Shown: positions 1 to 9,038 of the stretch, piece by piece
How the letters are laid out: each line of letters opens with the position of its first letter
Numbering within the stretch: position 1 is the first letter of the stretch
Source of the DNA: Streptomyces bicolor
GTDB taxonomy: Bacteria; Actinomycetota; Actinomycetes; Streptomycetales; Streptomycetaceae
DNA: 64,000 nucleotides
Direction: 5' to 3'
Assembly (NCBI RefSeq): GCF_000719285.1
Contig: NZ_JOFS01000014.1
Span: forward strand, 1 to 64,000
The notes under the pieces: model-generated
Database searches by the model: none
The model's input: only the letters and a program-made list of their open reading frames with translations
What the model was told of the DNA's origin: nothing
Translations under genes and position numbers: made by a program

Positions 1-97
1 CGGCGTAGACGGCCACGCTCGCGATGCCGGCATCCCGGCAGGCCCGGGCCACGCGGACAGCGATTTCGCCACGGTTGGCGATGAGCACCTTGCGCAC
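1..97 (-). CDS. Acyl-CoA carboxylase biotin carboxylase/BCCP subunit, N-terminus only
   Basis: Only the first 32 codons lie in the window. The protein begins [19 protein letters not shown], the signature N-terminus of biotin carboxylase domains (ATP-dependent carboxylation of biotin), here probably the alpha chain of acetyl/propionyl-CoA carboxylase. The GTG start at 97 is preceded by an AAGGAGG-type ribosome site at about 8 nt. The beta and epsilon subunits lie nearby at 2985-4834 and the biotin ligase at 4945-5811, so the whole carboxylase set is in one neighbourhood although not in one operon. The gene continues past the left edge. Confidence 0.9.
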   Translation of the reverse strand, partial: MRKVLIANRGEIAVRVARACRDAGIASVAVYA

Positions 98-472
98 GAT
101 TGAGGCTCCCTCCTTGAAACAAGCCGAGTTTAGGGACTGCCGACACGCCACATCGACCCGTCCCCGGTGGTGAGCTTGCCCACACGGAGCGTGATTCCAG
201 GCTCGCTCCACCTGCGAAATCCCATGTCGCGCCTCGGCACGCAGGTCTCTCCCGGAAAACCCTAGCCCTCCGCTGTGGTCAAGGTCTCTGTCATCACGTG
301 CTGCGGGCCACTTGGTTTCTTTGTGGAATCCCTACGAATGGCCCAATGATTCTTTGCCCCTGCCCGAACCCTTGTCCCGGGGTTTACCCGTTAGTAGCGT
401 TCGCGATGTCTCGAACGTACTAGGGGTAACCGGCGCCCGGCTCGGGCGGCGGCCGAAGGTGGGTGGGGGCCG
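98..472. promoter_or_regulatory. Divergent intergenic region, no gene seen
   Basis: A 375-nt gap separates the biotin carboxylase (leftward) from the membrane protein at 473 (rightward). It is locally less GC-rich than the genes. It should carry both promoters. A weak -10-like TACTAG lies at 418-423 on the plus strand without a convincing -35. I found no ORF with coding-like codon use and no clear RNA structure. Confidence 0.4.
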
Positions 473-973
473 GTGGTGCGCAGGCCGGTGGCGTGGGTGT
501 TGGCGCTCGTGCTCTTCGTCGAGGCGCTCGGCATCGCGGGGCTGAACTGGCTCCTCGGGAATGTCGTCGACGGTCAGGACATGTCCCTGGCGGGGCTGGA
601 CCCGGACGTGATGTCGATGTCGTCGAAGATCGGCGGCCTGGTCTTCGGCGCCTACTTCGCGCTGTGCGGCCTGGTCGCGCTGCTCGTCGGCGTGCGCAAC
701 CGCGCCCCGGCCGGCCTGGGGCGCATCCTGCTGATCAGCGCGGCCGTGGTGCACGGGCTGCTGGGCGCGTTCGTCTGGGGGCTGGTGGGCTGGACGGCGT
801 TCCTGTTCATGATGGTCGTGCTCGCCCTGATAGTGCTGCTGCTCATGACGTACGACGCCCAGGGCGCGCCCGAGGAGCCCACCGACGCCGTTCCCGACGG
901 GGATCGGGGCGACGACGGCTCCCCGGCCGGGGGCTCCCCGGTCAGCCCTCCGCCGGCGCCCACAACTCCGTGA
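473..973 (+). CDS. Small multipass membrane protein, function unknown
   Basis: A 166-residue protein with about four hydrophobic segments (roughly residues 5-30, 52-75, 83-105, 108-127), followed by an acidic, Pro/Gly-rich cytoplasm-like tail. The start is one of two consecutive GTG codons (473 or 476), with a GGTGGGGG purine run upstream. No family is recognised; homologous small integral membrane proteins commonly sit beside the biotin carboxylase gene in Streptomyces. Its 3' end overlaps the convergent maf gene by 32 nt, which is unusual but both reading frames look genuine. Confidence 0.75.
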   Translation: MVRRPVAWVLALVLFVEALGIAGLNWLLGNVVDGQDMSLAGLDPDVMSMSSKIGGLVFGAYFALCGLVALLVGVRNRAPAGLGRILLISAAVVHGLLGAFVWGLVGWTAFLFMMVVLALIVLLLMTYDAQGAPEEPTDAVPDGDRGDDGSPAGGSPVSPPPAPTTP

Positions 974-1562
974 TGCCGATGCCCAGTTGGCCGAGCAGCC
1001 GGCGCACCAGCGGCAGGCTGATGCCGATCACATTTCCGTGGTCGCCGTCGATGCCGTCGATGAACGGGGCCGAGCGGCCGTCGAGGGTGAACGCCCCGGC
1101 GACGTAGAGGGGTTCACCGGAGGCCACGTACGCCGCGATCTCCTCGTCGGTCGGCTCGCCGAAGCGGACGACCGTGGAGGCGGTGGCGGAGGTGTACCGG
1201 CCGGTGACGGTGTCGTAGACGCAGTGGCCGGTCTGGAGTGTGCCCGCCCGGCCGCGCATCGACTTCCAGCGGGCCGTGGCCTCCTCGGCGTCGGCCGGCT
1301 TGCCCAGGGCCTCGCCGTCCAGGTCGAGGACCGAGTCGCAGCCGATCACGATCGCGCCCTTGACCTCGGGCTTCGCCGCCACGACGGAGGCCTTCGCCTC
1401 GGCCAGGGCCAGCGCGAGCTCGGCGGGCGTGGGCGCGGTGACGGCGTCCTCGTCGACGCCGCTCACGATGACCTCGGGGTCGAGTCCGGCCTGGCGCAGC
1501 AGGTTGAGCCTGGCGGGGGACTGGGAGGCGAGGACGAGCCGGCGGCGGGGCTGATCAGTCAT
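942..1562 (-). CDS. maf: Maf-family nucleoside triphosphate pyrophosphatase
   Basis: The 206-residue protein has the Maf fold signature: [18 protein letters not shown] at the N-terminus, [16 protein letters not shown] in the middle and a C-terminal segment [15 protein letters not shown]. The family hydrolyses non-canonical or modified NTPs to NMP plus pyrophosphate and has also been linked to septum formation. The ATG at 1562 has no Shine-Dalgarno sequence; a TACGCT hexamer lies at 1574-1569, six nt upstream, so the mRNA is probably leaderless. The 3' end overlaps the convergent membrane protein gene. Confidence 0.92.
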   Translation of the reverse strand: MTDQPRRRLVLASQSPARLNLLRQAGLDPEVIVSGVDEDAVTAPTPAELALALAEAKASVVAAKPEVKGAIVIGCDSVLDLDGEALGKPADAEEATARWKSMRGRAGTLQTGHCVYDTVTGRYTSATASTVVRFGEPTDEEIAAYVASGEPLYVAGAFTLDGRSAPFIDGIDGDHGNVIGISLPLVRRLLGQLGIGITELWAPAEG

Positions 1563-1608
1563 GCGGTCAGCGTATCGGCGCGCCCGCCGGGGCTCACCAC
1601 GGCCGGAC

Positions 1609-1737
1609 TCACCACAGCCCGAGCACGATCATCGTGAGCACCATGGCCAGCGCCATGAGAACGCCCAGCCGCCGCAACATCTCCTGCATGTCACGCAGTT
1701 CCTTGGGCGGCTCGTTCTCGGGGTCGGACCACAGCAT
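1609..1737 (-). CDS. mmpB: Morphogenic membrane protein MmpB-like small protein
   Basis: A 42-codon gene too short for most gene finders. It begins [18 protein letters not shown], has a short amphipathic stretch, then a single hydrophobic helix from about residue 25 ending ...VLGLW. From memory this matches the streptomycete small membrane protein named MmpB, which lies between maf and the carboxylase subunit genes. An in-frame ATG at 1746 would add three residues; neither start has a strong ribosome site. It lies 46 nt upstream of maf on the same strand, though maf appears to have its own leaderless promoter. Confidence 0.8.
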   Translation of the reverse strand: MLWSDPENEPPKELRDMQEMLRRLGVLMALAMVLTMIVLGLW

Positions 1738-1773
1738 GCCTTCCATCGTCCGTCGGCGGTCCGGTGCGGCGCC

Positions 1774-1789
1774 TGAGTACGCGTACTCA
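1774..1789. promoter_or_regulatory. Perfect 16-bp palindrome upstream of mmpB and the SGNH gene
   Basis: TGAGTACGCGTACTCA is a perfect 16-bp palindrome. It sits 37 nt upstream of the mmpB start on the minus strand and 69 nt upstream of the hydrolase start on the plus strand. This is the position expected for an operator shared by a divergent promoter pair. I cannot assign the regulator. Confidence 0.5.
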
Positions 1790-1857
1790 ACTTCCCTCCA
1801 AACGGTGCTAGCGTGCCATTAGCTAATGGGCCTTCGGTTCCGTTTGGAGGATGCATC

Positions 1858-2988
1858 ATGTTCATCGCTTCCTGGATCGCGTCACCTCAGCTGCCCAGCG
1901 AGGGCTTCACGCCGAACTGGTCCCGCGAGGGCTTCTGGCGCCAGTCACTGCGGCAGGTCGTACGGCTGGCGGCGGGGGGTGACCGGGTGCGGGTGCGGCT
2001 CTCCAACGCGTACGGCACCTCGCCCGTGCGGGTCGTGCGGGCGAGCGTGGGGCTTACGGCCGCCGGGGCCCGTGTGGCGCCGGGGTCGCTCACGGGGCTC
2101 ACCTTCGGGGGTGCCGGTGCGGCGGCGATACCGGCGCGCGGGGAGTTGGTCAGCGATGACGTCCCCCTCGCCGTCGCCGCCGGGCAGTCCCTGACCGTGA
2201 CTCTGTACTTCGACGCCACGACCGGCCCCGCGACCTTCCACGCACAGGCCTTCACGACCAGCCACCGGGGCGAGGGCGACCTGTCGGCGGACCCCGGCGG
2301 CGAGGGCTTCGACGCGACGACCGAGTCCTGGTACTTCCTGTCGGCCGTGGAGGTCGACTCCGGCCGCGCGGACGCCGTCGCCCTCTTCGGCGACTCCATC
2401 ACGGACGGGTTCGGCTCGACGCCGGGCGCGAACCGTCGCTGGTCGGACGCGCTCGCCGGGCGCACGGGACGGCCGGTGCTCAACGCCGGTATCGGCGGGA
2501 ACCTGCTGCTCAACGACTCGGCGTGGTACGGCGAGCGGGGTGTCCGGCGGTTGCGCCGGGACGTCCTCGACCGGCCCGGCGTGGACGCGCTCGTCGTGCT
2601 GCTCGGTCTGAACGACATCGGCTTCAGCGAGACGGACGAGCAGCCGACCTACAAACCGGCGCCGGTGGTGGAGGCGGAGGAACTCATCGCCGGGCACCGG
2701 GAGTTGATACGGCAGGGCAGGGCGGCGGGACTGCGGGTGATCGGGGCGACTCTGCTGCCGTTCGGGGGCTCGGACCACTGGGGTGAGCACGCGGCCAAGG
2801 TGAGCCACGAGCTGAACGAGTGGATTCGCTGCTCGGGGGCGTACGACGCGGTGGTGGACCTGAACCGGGCGCTGGCCGATCCGGCGGACCCGGACCGGCT
2901 GCGGCCGTCGTACGACTTCGGCGACCACCTGCACCCGAACGATGCCGGGTACGAGGTGATGGCCGAAGTCGTGTCAACGCTCCTCTAA
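1858..2988 (+). CDS. SGNH/GDSL-family hydrolase
   Basis: A 376-residue esterase or lipase-like hydrolase. The catalytic Ser is in the block I motif ALFGDSITDGFGS, later blocks include GGNLLLND (Gly oxyanion) and LGLNDIG (Asn), and the Asp/His pair is in DHLHPNDAGY near the C-terminus. The N-terminal 150 residues form the beta-rich accessory domain common in actinobacterial members. No signal peptide is visible, unlike many secreted relatives, so it may be intracellular. ATG 1858 is preferred over upstream in-frame starts because GGAGG lies seven nt before it. The last four nt overlap the convergent pccE. Confidence 0.85.
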   Translation: MFIASWIASPQLPSEGFTPNWSREGFWRQSLRQVVRLAAGGDRVRVRLSNAYGTSPVRVVRASVGLTAAGARVAPGSLTGLTFGGAGAAAIPARGELVSDDVPLAVAAGQSLTVTLYFDATTGPATFHAQAFTTSHRGEGDLSADPGGEGFDATTESWYFLSAVEVDSGRADAVALFGDSITDGFGSTPGANRRWSDALAGRTGRPVLNAGIGGNLLLNDSAWYGERGVRRLRRDVLDRPGVDALVVLLGLNDIGFSETDEQPTYKPAPVVEAEELIAGHRELIRQGRAAGLRVIGATLLPFGGSDHWGEHAAKVSHELNEWIRCSGAYDAVVDLNRALADPADPDRLRPSYDFGDHLHPNDAGYEVMAEVVSTLL

Positions 2989-3194
2989 GCGGGCCAGTAC
3001 GTACGCGCCCACGTCGTCGGCCCCGGCTGCGGCACCCTCTGGGCCGCGATGCGGGCCGGGTCCGCCCAGGAGTCGCGCGGGGTCGGTGCGCCGGGCGGGA
3101 GGGCGCTGGCCGCCGCGGCGCGGGCGCGGACCACCGCCAGTGCGGCGGCCAGCTCCTCGGGTGTCGGGTTGCCCCGTAGGACCTTGATGTTCAT
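2985..3194 (-). CDS. pccE: Acyl-CoA carboxylase epsilon subunit
   Basis: A 69-residue protein beginning MNIKVLRGNPTPEELAAAL, the hallmark of the small epsilon subunits unique to actinobacterial acyl-CoA carboxylases. The rest is Ala/Pro-rich and ends WARTYWPA. The subunit stabilises the alpha-beta complex and stimulates activity. It starts 17 nt downstream of pccB on the same strand and is surely co-transcribed. Its stop overlaps the convergent hydrolase gene by four nt. Confidence 0.9.
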   Translation of the reverse strand: MNIKVLRGNPTPEELAAALAVVRARAAAASALPPGAPTPRDSWADPARIAAQRVPQPGPTTWARTYWPA

Positions 3195-3211
3195 GACGGC
3201 TCCCAGCAGGC

Positions 3212-4834
3212 CTAGAGGGGGATGTTGCCGTGCTTCTTCGGGGGCAGGGATTCCCGCTTGGTACGCAGCTGACGCAGGCCGCGTACGACGTGCAGGCGGG
3301 TGTCGGACGGCATGATCACCGCGTCGATGTAGCCGCGCTCGGCCGCGACGTAGGGGTTGAGGAGGGTGTCCTCGTACTCCTGGATCAGCCGGGCGCGCAC
3401 CGCCTCCAGGTCCTCACCGTTTGCCTCCGCTTCAGCGATGGTCCGGCGGTGCAGGATGTTGACGGCGCCCTGGGCGCCCATGACGGCGATCTGGGCGGTC
3501 GGCCAGGCGAGGTTGAGATCGGCACCCAGGTGCTTGGAGCCCATGACGTCGTAGGCGCCGCCGAAGGCCTTGCGGGTGATGACCGTGATGAGCGGGACCG
3601 TCGCCTCGGCGTAGGCGTAGATCAGCTTGGCGCCGCGCCGGATGATGCCGGTGTGCTCCTGGTCGACGCCCGGAAGGAAGCCGGGGACGTCGACGAAGGT
3701 GATGACCGGGACGTTGAAGGCGTCGCAGGTGCGCACGAACCGCGCTGCCTTCTCGCTCGCGTCGATGTCGAGGCAGCCGGCGAACTGCATCGGCTGGTTG
3801 GCGACGATGCCGACCGGACGGCCCTCGACCCGCCCGAACCCGGTGATGATGTTCGGCGCGAACAGCGGCTGCGTCTCGAAGAACTCGGCGTCGTCCAGGA
3901 CGTGTTCGATCACCGCGTGCATGTCGTACGGCTGGTTCGCGCTGTCCGGCACGATCGTGTCCAGCTCGCGGTCCTCGTCGGTGACGGAGAGGTCCGCCTC
4001 TTCCGGGAAGGCCGGGGGCTCGGAGAGGTTGTTGGACGGCAGGTACGACAGCAGCTGCTTGACGTACTCGATGGCGTCCTTCTCGTCACCGGCCATGTGG
4101 TGGGCCACGCCGGAGGCCGAGTTGTGGGTGCGGGCGCCGCCCAGCTCCTCGAAGCCGACGTCCTCGCCGGTGACGGTCTTGATGACGTCCGGGCCGGTGA
4201 TGAACATGTGCGAGGTCTGGTCGACCATGACCGTGAAGTCGGTGATGGCGGGGGAGTAGACCGCGCCACCCGCACAGGGCCCCACGACCAGGCTGATCTG
4301 CGGGATGACCCCGGACGCATGGGTGTTGCGGCGGAAGATCTCGCCGTACGCGCCCAGCGAGGCCACACCCTCCTGGATGCGGGCGCCGCCGGAGTCGTTG
4401 ATGCCGATGACCGGGCAGCCGGTCTTCAGCGCGAAGTCCATGACCTTGACGATCTTCTGGCCGTAGACCTCGCCCAGCGCACCGCCGAACACGGTGAAGT
4501 CCTGCGAGAACACGGCCACCGGACGGCCGTCGACGGTCCCGTACCCGGTGACGACCCCGTCCCCGTACGGGCGGTTCTTCTCCAGCCCGAAGTTGGTGGA
4601 GCGGTGCCGCGCGAACTCGTCGAGCTCGACGAACGACCCCTCGTCGAGGAGCAGCTCGACGCGCTCACGGGCCGTCAACTTGCCCTTGGCGTGCTGCTTT
4701 TCGACGGCGCGTGCGGAGCCGGCGTGCGTCGCTTCCTCGATACGGCGCTGGAGATCCGCGAGCTTGCCCGCGGTGGTGTGGATGTCGATCCCTTGGGGCT
4801 CTTGGATCTCGTGACGCTCTTCCGGCTCGGACAT
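3212..4834 (-). CDS. pccB: Propionyl-CoA carboxylase beta (carboxyltransferase) subunit
   Basis: A 540-residue carboxyltransferase, close to the family length of about 530. It transfers CO2 from biotin to acyl-CoA, giving methylmalonyl-CoA for polyketide and branched metabolism. The N half carries the acyl-CoA pocket ([13 protein letters not shown], residues about 144-156) and the C half the biotin side ([15 protein letters not shown]). Asp429 in GGAYD aligns with the residue (Asp422 in S. coelicolor PccB) reported to favour propionyl- over acetyl-CoA. The ATG at 4834 follows an AGGGAGC ribosome site. It is the first gene of a pccB-pccE operon, divergent from birA. Confidence 0.93.
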   Translation of the reverse strand: MSEPEERHEIQEPQGIDIHTTAGKLADLQRRIEEATHAGSARAVEKQHAKGKLTARERVELLLDEGSFVELDEFARHRSTNFGLEKNRPYGDGVVTGYGTVDGRPVAVFSQDFTVFGGALGEVYGQKIVKVMDFALKTGCPVIGINDSGGARIQEGVASLGAYGEIFRRNTHASGVIPQISLVVGPCAGGAVYSPAITDFTVMVDQTSHMFITGPDVIKTVTGEDVGFEELGGARTHNSASGVAHHMAGDEKDAIEYVKQLLSYLPSNNLSEPPAFPEEADLSVTDEDRELDTIVPDSANQPYDMHAVIEHVLDDAEFFETQPLFAPNIITGFGRVEGRPVGIVANQPMQFAGCLDIDASEKAARFVRTCDAFNVPVITFVDVPGFLPGVDQEHTGIIRRGAKLIYAYAEATVPLITVITRKAFGGAYDVMGSKHLGADLNLAWPTAQIAVMGAQGAVNILHRRTIAEAEANGEDLEAVRARLIQEYEDTLLNPYVAAERGYIDAVIMPSDTRLHVVRGLRQLRTKRESLPPKKHGNIPL

Positions 4835-4944
4835 CGGGATGGCGCTCCCTGCCTGCTCAAAAGGGGGGACGGTTACTCATCCGTAGCGTAGTGGGGTGCC
4901 TACGAAACAGCAGTGCGGCGTTTGCCACACCTAGGGTGGCTTGC

Positions 4945-5811
4945 ATGACGCCGCGAGATGCATCAGACGACAGCCGCTGGTCCGACCTGGACCGTCCGCC
5001 GCTCAACGCCGCCGCACTGCGGCGCGGGCTCGTACGGGAGGGCGGGTTGTGGTGCGACGTGGACGTGGTGCGGAGCACCGGCTCCACCAACACGGACCTC
5101 GTGGCCCTGGCCACCGAGGGCAAGGCGGAGGAGGGCGCGGTCCTGGTCGCCGAGGAGCAGACGGCCGGCAAGGGCCGCCTCGACCGGCAGTGGTCGGCTC
5201 CGCCCCGCTCGGGGCTGTTCTTCTCCGTGCTGCTGAATCCCGCCGGGGTGCCGGTGCCGGTGGCCCGGTGGGGGTGGCTGCCGCTGCTCACGGGCGTCGC
5301 CGTCGCGACCGGGCTGTCGCGGGCGGCGGGCGTGGACACGGCACTCAAGTGGCCGAACGACCTGCTGGTGACCGTGGGCGGCGAGGAACGCAAGGCCGGC
5401 GGGATCCTCGCGGAGCGGGCCGGGAGCGCCGGGGTGGTCATCGGCGTCGGCATCAACGTCACGTTGCGTGAGGATGAGCTGCCGGTGCCCCAGGCGGGGT
5501 CGCTGGCGCTGGCCGGGGCGGTGAGCACGGACCGGGATCCGTTGCTGCGGGCGGTGCTGCGGTCGCTGGAGGAGTGGTACGGGCGGTGGCGGGCCGCGGC
5601 GGGGGATCCGGTGGTGAGCGGGCTGCAGGAGGCGTATGCGGCGGGGTGCGCGACGTTGGGGAGGGTGGTGCGGGCCGAGTTGCCGGGGGATCGGGCGATC
5701 ACGGGCGAGGCGGTCGCGATCGACGGGGACGGGCGGTTGGTGATCGCGACGGAGGAAGGGGTACAGGAGCCGGTGGGGGCGGGGGACATCGTGCACCTGC
5801 GGTTGGCGTGA
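4945..5811 (+). CDS. birA: Biotin-[acyl-CoA carboxylase] ligase
   Basis: A 288-residue monofunctional biotin protein ligase that attaches biotin to the carboxylase carrier domain. It shows STGSTNTDL, EEQTAGKGRLDRQW (the adenylate/biotin-binding loop, equivalent to GRGRRGR) and ALKWPNDLLV, followed by KAGGILAE and GIGINV-type motifs and the small C-terminal SH3-like domain. There is no N-terminal HTH, so it is not a BirA-type repressor. ATG 4945 has TAGGGT seven nt upstream and no ribosome site, consistent with a leaderless transcript. It is divergent from pccB, its substrate complex. Confidence 0.92.
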   Translation: MTPRDASDDSRWSDLDRPPLNAAALRRGLVREGGLWCDVDVVRSTGSTNTDLVALATEGKAEEGAVLVAEEQTAGKGRLDRQWSAPPRSGLFFSVLLNPAGVPVPVARWGWLPLLTGVAVATGLSRAAGVDTALKWPNDLLVTVGGEERKAGGILAERAGSAGVVIGVGINVTLREDELPVPQAGSLALAGAVSTDRDPLLRAVLRSLEEWYGRWRAAAGDPVVSGLQEAYAAGCATLGRVVRAELPGDRAITGEAVAIDGDGRLVIATEEGVQEPVGAGDIVHLRLA

Positions 5812-5820
5812 GGAATATCA

Positions 5821-5890
5821 GCCCGTCCGGCGTTTGAGGACGAGGCCCTTTCGGGGCCGAAGCGGGGGTCTGGGGGCGGCAGCCCCCAGC
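5821..5890. repeat. Dispersed Streptomyces palindromic repeat (two hairpins)
   Basis: This element starts GCCCGTCCGGCGTTTGAGGA and contains two stem-loops: GGCCCTTTCGGGGCC, and CTGGGGG...CCCCCAG at the end. I recognise the sequence as a very common intergenic repeat of Streptomyces genomes. It begins ten nt after the birA stop codon and may terminate its transcript. Confidence 0.6.
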
Positions 5891-6034
5891 CAGGCCGGCC
5901 CGCACGCCGGGCGCCCCACCAGCAGGCGGCCACTGGAACCGTCGGCTCAACCTAACGGAGTGAGCTGGCGCACACCTGCCGTACAGTGAAGGCCGGTCGA
6001 GTACTGACCGCGGCAGATCGGAAGGGCAGCAGGC

Positions 6035-7165
6035 GTGACCGTCGACGATTCGGGCTCCGGCGCGGGCGCGGACGGCCGGGTGGACCCCCACGCCGCCGAC
6101 CCCGGCGAGGATCCGCTCGCCCTCCGCCTGGAACAGCTCATCCTCGGCGCCGAGCGGCGCTACACCCCGTTTCAGGCGGCCCGTAGCGCCGGTGTCTCCA
6201 TGGAGCTGGCGTCCCGGTTCTGGCGGGCCATGGGGTTCGCCGACATCGGGCAGGCGAAGGCGCTGACCGAGGCCGACGTACTGGCGCTCAGACGTCTCGC
6301 CGGTCTCGTCGAGGCGGGGCTGCTCAGCGAGGCCATGGCCGTGCAGGTGGCCCGGTCCACCGGGCAGACCACCGCCCGGCTGGCCGAGTGGCAGATCGAC
6401 TCGTTCCTGGAGGGGCTGACCGAGCCGCCCGAGCCGGGGATGACACGGACCGAGGTGACGTACCCGATCATCGAACTGCTCCTGCCCGAGCTGGAGGAGT
6501 TCCTCGTCTACGTCTGGCGGCGTCAGCTCGCCGCCTCGGCGGGCCGGGTCATCCAGGCCGCCGACGACGAGGAGATGGTCGACCGGCGCCTGGCCGTGGG
6601 CTTCGCCGACCTGGTCGGCTTCACGCGGCTGACCCGCCGTATGGAGGAGGAGGAACTCGGCGAGCTCGTCGAGGCCTTCGAGACCACCGCGGCCGACCTG
6701 GTGGCGGCGCGCGGCGGACGGCTGATCAAGACCCTGGGTGACGAGGTTCTGTACGCGGCCGACGACGCCGGGGTCGCCGCGGAGATCGCCCTTCGCCTCA
6801 TCGAGACCATGGCCAACGACGAGACGATGCCCGAGCTGCGCGTCGGCATCGCGTTCGGCACGGTGACCACTCGAATGGGCGATGTCTTCGGTACGACCGT
6901 GAACCTTGCCTCCCGGCTGACGTCGATAGCTCCGCGTGACGCCGTTCTCGTCGACAGCGCGTTCGCGGAGGAGCTCGTCCGAACGGGTGAAGCGCCGGCG
7001 TCGGAGGCGGAGGCGGCGGAAGCGGCTGCTGCCGCCGAGAAGGAGGGGGAGGAGCCGCCGGTGTACCGGTTTGCGTTGCAGCCGATGTGGCAGCGGCCGG
7101 TGCGAGGGCTCGGCGTTGTCGAGCCGTGGCTTTTGACGCGGAGGGCGTCCGCCGGGGGCGAGTGA
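6035..7165 (+). CDS. cya: Class III adenylate cyclase
   Basis: A 376-residue soluble cyclase producing cAMP, which supports germination and development in Streptomyces. The N-terminal ~180 residues are a helical regulatory domain of the type found in actinobacterial cyclases. The catalytic domain begins about residue 188, with metal-binding Asp in GFADLVGFTRL, and continues through KTLGDEVLYAADD and VNLASRLTSIAP. The C-terminus has an Ala/Glu-rich linker before a terminal strand. The GTG start at 6035 follows AGGGCAGCAGGC. A TACAGT hexamer around 5980 may be its -10 element. Confidence 0.9.
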   Translation: MTVDDSGSGAGADGRVDPHAADPGEDPLALRLEQLILGAERRYTPFQAARSAGVSMELASRFWRAMGFADIGQAKALTEADVLALRRLAGLVEAGLLSEAMAVQVARSTGQTTARLAEWQIDSFLEGLTEPPEPGMTRTEVTYPIIELLLPELEEFLVYVWRRQLAASAGRVIQAADDEEMVDRRLAVGFADLVGFTRLTRRMEEEELGELVEAFETTAADLVAARGGRLIKTLGDEVLYAADDAGVAAEIALRLIETMANDETMPELRVGIAFGTVTTRMGDVFGTTVNLASRLTSIAPRDAVLVDSAFAEELVRTGEAPASEAEAAEAAAAAEKEGEEPPVYRFALQPMWQRPVRGLGVVEPWLLTRRASAGGE

Positions 7166-7182
7166 GCGGCGTTGCGGTGCCG

Positions 7183-7929
7183 TCAGTTGTTCAGGGGATC
7201 GACGCACAGGCCGATGACCGGGACGCACACGCCGTCGTCGGTCGGCTGATCCGGTTGTGGGGCCGGGGGGTTCGGGGTGGGCCGGCCCGGGGGCTGAGTC
7301 GGGGGCCGGGTTGGAGCCGGGTCGGGTGCCTGGCTGGTCGGCGCGGGTCGGTGAGGCGCAGGGGTCTGGCCTGCTGTCCTGTCCGGCCGCGGCGTAGCCC
7401 CGGTGTTCGCGGTCGGTACGACGATCGTGGCCGTCGTCGGTGTCGCGCCCTGGCCGCCCATGACGTGGGTCGTTGACGGGCTCGGCTTCGGGGCTGTCGT
7501 CGGGACCGTGGCGGCGGCGTTGTTCGCGTGCTCCGGGGCGCTGATCGGGTCCGAGGCGGGGTCGGTCTGCGGCGTGCCGAGGCCGGTGACGTCGGAGTCG
7601 GGGGTCAGGCGTACGAGGCTCAGGGCGCCGGCGGCCAGGGCGAGGCCGCCGGCCGCGAGGAGGGCCTTGCGGGGGCGGGGGCGGCGGTGACGGCCGCGGG
7701 GGCCGAAGAGACGGGCGGTGGAGGCGTACGCCTCGTTCGCCTCGGTTTCCGGTGACGGCTCCGTGGCTCCGGTAGGGGGCGTCGTGCCGCTCACCCTCGA
7801 CTCGTTCCCCGTGCCGCTCACCCTCGACTCGTTCCCCGTGCCGCTCGCCCTTGCCCCGTTCACCGTGCCGCTCGCCGTCGGCTCGTTCCCCGTAGCGCTC
7901 GCCCTCGACCCGTTCGCCGTACCGCCCAT
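7183..7929 (-). CDS. Single-pass membrane protein with repeat N-terminus and Pro/Thr-rich exterior
   Basis: A 248-residue protein of unknown function. The first ~50 residues are nine-residue repeats (for example NESRVSGTG twice), then comes an RPRPRK basic patch, one transmembrane helix at about residues 88-107, a long Pro/Thr/Ala-rich linker and a short C-terminal piece DDGVCVPVIGLCVDPLNN with two cysteines that may pair. This suggests an extracytoplasmic anchor protein. GGAGGGG lies at a good distance upstream of the start at 7929. It is convergent with the cyclase gene. Confidence 0.7.
   Translation of the reverse strand: MGGTANGSRASATGNEPTASGTVNGARASGTGNESRVSGTGNESRVSGTTPPTGATEPSPETEANEAYASTARLFGPRGRHRRPRPRKALLAAGGLALAAGALSLVRLTPDSDVTGLGTPQTDPASDPISAPEHANNAAATVPTTAPKPSPSTTHVMGGQGATPTTATIVVPTANTGATPRPDRTAGQTPAPHRPAPTSQAPDPAPTRPPTQPPGRPTPNPPAPQPDQPTDDGVCVPVIGLCVDPLNN
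7784..7918. repeat. 27-bp tandem repeat, five units, coding
   Basis: Five units of 27 bp, the first two identical (GTGCCGCTCACCCTCGACTC then GTTCCCC) and the others diverged. They lie inside the N-terminal coding part of the minus-strand gene at 7183-7929 and encode its nine-residue repeats, keeping the frame. Confidence 0.85.
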
Positions 7930-8145
7930 CGTTACCCCTCCCCATGCGCTCGCGCCCCCAATGCGCCGTGGTGTCGCGCACGTTATGCGCTGTCCGTGAC
8001 GGTGCGGCGGGACTTGGGTGGCATGTCACTCGAACGGGGTGTCGGGCCTCGACCCGGGAACCGCTCGCGGCGGGCCTTTCCCCGGCGGGGTACGGCTGCG
8101 ATGATCGGGGCGAGTGTTGTTAACCCGCGTTAACCGGAGGGCGTC

Positions 8146-8955
8146 ATGAGTGAGGAGCGGTACGGGGAGTTCGTGCTGGTGCGGCGACACGGCGACGGGG
8201 GTGTCGGGCATGTCGCGGAGCTCGTCCTCGACCGGCCCAAGGCCATGAACGCCGTCTCGACGGAGATGGCCCGGTCGATCGCGGGGGCGTGTGCGGCGCT
8301 GGGCGCGGACCGTGACGTACGGGTGGTGGTGCTGACCTCGACGCATGAGCGGGCGTTCTGTGTCGGGGCGGATCTGAAGGAGCGGAATTCCTTCAGTGAC
8401 GCGGAGTTGGTACGGCAGCGGCCGGTGGCGCGGGGGGCGTACACCGGGGTGCTCGAGTTGCCGGTGCCGACGATCGCGGCGGTGCACGGCTTCGCGCTGG
8501 GCGGTGGCTTCGAGCTGGCGTTGGCCTGCGATGTGATCGTGGCCGACCGTACGGCTGTGGTGGGGCTGCCGGAGGTGTCGGTCGGGGTCATTCCCGGCGG
8601 TGGCGGGACGCAGTTGCTGCCGCGGCGGGTGGGGGCCGCCCGGGCGGCGGAGCTGATCTTCACGGCGCGGCGGGTCGAGGCCGTCGAGGCTCGGGAGCTG
8701 GGGCTGGTGGACGAGCTGGTGGACGAGGGGCGGGACCGGGAGGAGGCGCTGGCGCTGGGCGCCCGGATCGCGGGGAACTCGCCGGTGGGGTTGCGGGCGG
8801 CCAAGCGGGCGTTGCGGCTGGGGCAGGGGCTGGATCTGCGGGCCGGGCTGGAGGTCGAAGACGCGGCGTGGCGGGCGGTGGCGTTCTCGGGGGACCGGGC
8901 GGAAGGGGTGGCGGCGTTCAACGAGAAGCGGAAGCCGGAGTGGCCGGGGGAGTAG
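8146..8955 (+). CDS. Enoyl-CoA hydratase/isomerase family protein
   Basis: A 269-residue crotonase-fold protein. It has the CoA-binding oxyanion regions (AFCVGADLKER and HGFALGGGFELALACD) and the acid/base segment VGLPEVSVGVIPGGGGTQLLPR, with both glutamates of the hydratase subfamily apparently present. It probably hydrates trans-2-enoyl-CoA in beta-oxidation or branched amino-acid breakdown. The ATG at 8146 has GGAGG at six nt. Confidence 0.88.
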   Translation: MSEERYGEFVLVRRHGDGGVGHVAELVLDRPKAMNAVSTEMARSIAGACAALGADRDVRVVVLTSTHERAFCVGADLKERNSFSDAELVRQRPVARGAYTGVLELPVPTIAAVHGFALGGGFELALACDVIVADRTAVVGLPEVSVGVIPGGGGTQLLPRRVGAARAAELIFTARRVEAVEARELGLVDELVDEGRDREEALALGARIAGNSPVGLRAAKRALRLGQGLDLRAGLEVEDAAWRAVAFSGDRAEGVAAFNEKRKPEWPGE

Positions 8956-9038
8956 GTGGGAGGGTGGTCGGGTGGCCGTCCGTCACTCCACCGCCGTATC
9001 AATGTCCTAGTTCGCCCTAAACCTCCTAGCCTGGAGTG

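Noticed and set aside
942..973. Annotation error at the overlap of the 473-973 gene with maf
   Set aside because: Both frames keep coding-like composition to their stops and the maf C-terminus is conserved. A 32-nt convergent overlap is acceptable.
5699..8029. 776-codon minus-strand ORF with GERHGE-type repeats
   Set aside because: It runs antisense through the whole cyclase gene. The repeat translation is an off-frame reading of the 27-bp minisatellite; the 7183-7929 frame has the ribosome site, transmembrane helix and normal composition.
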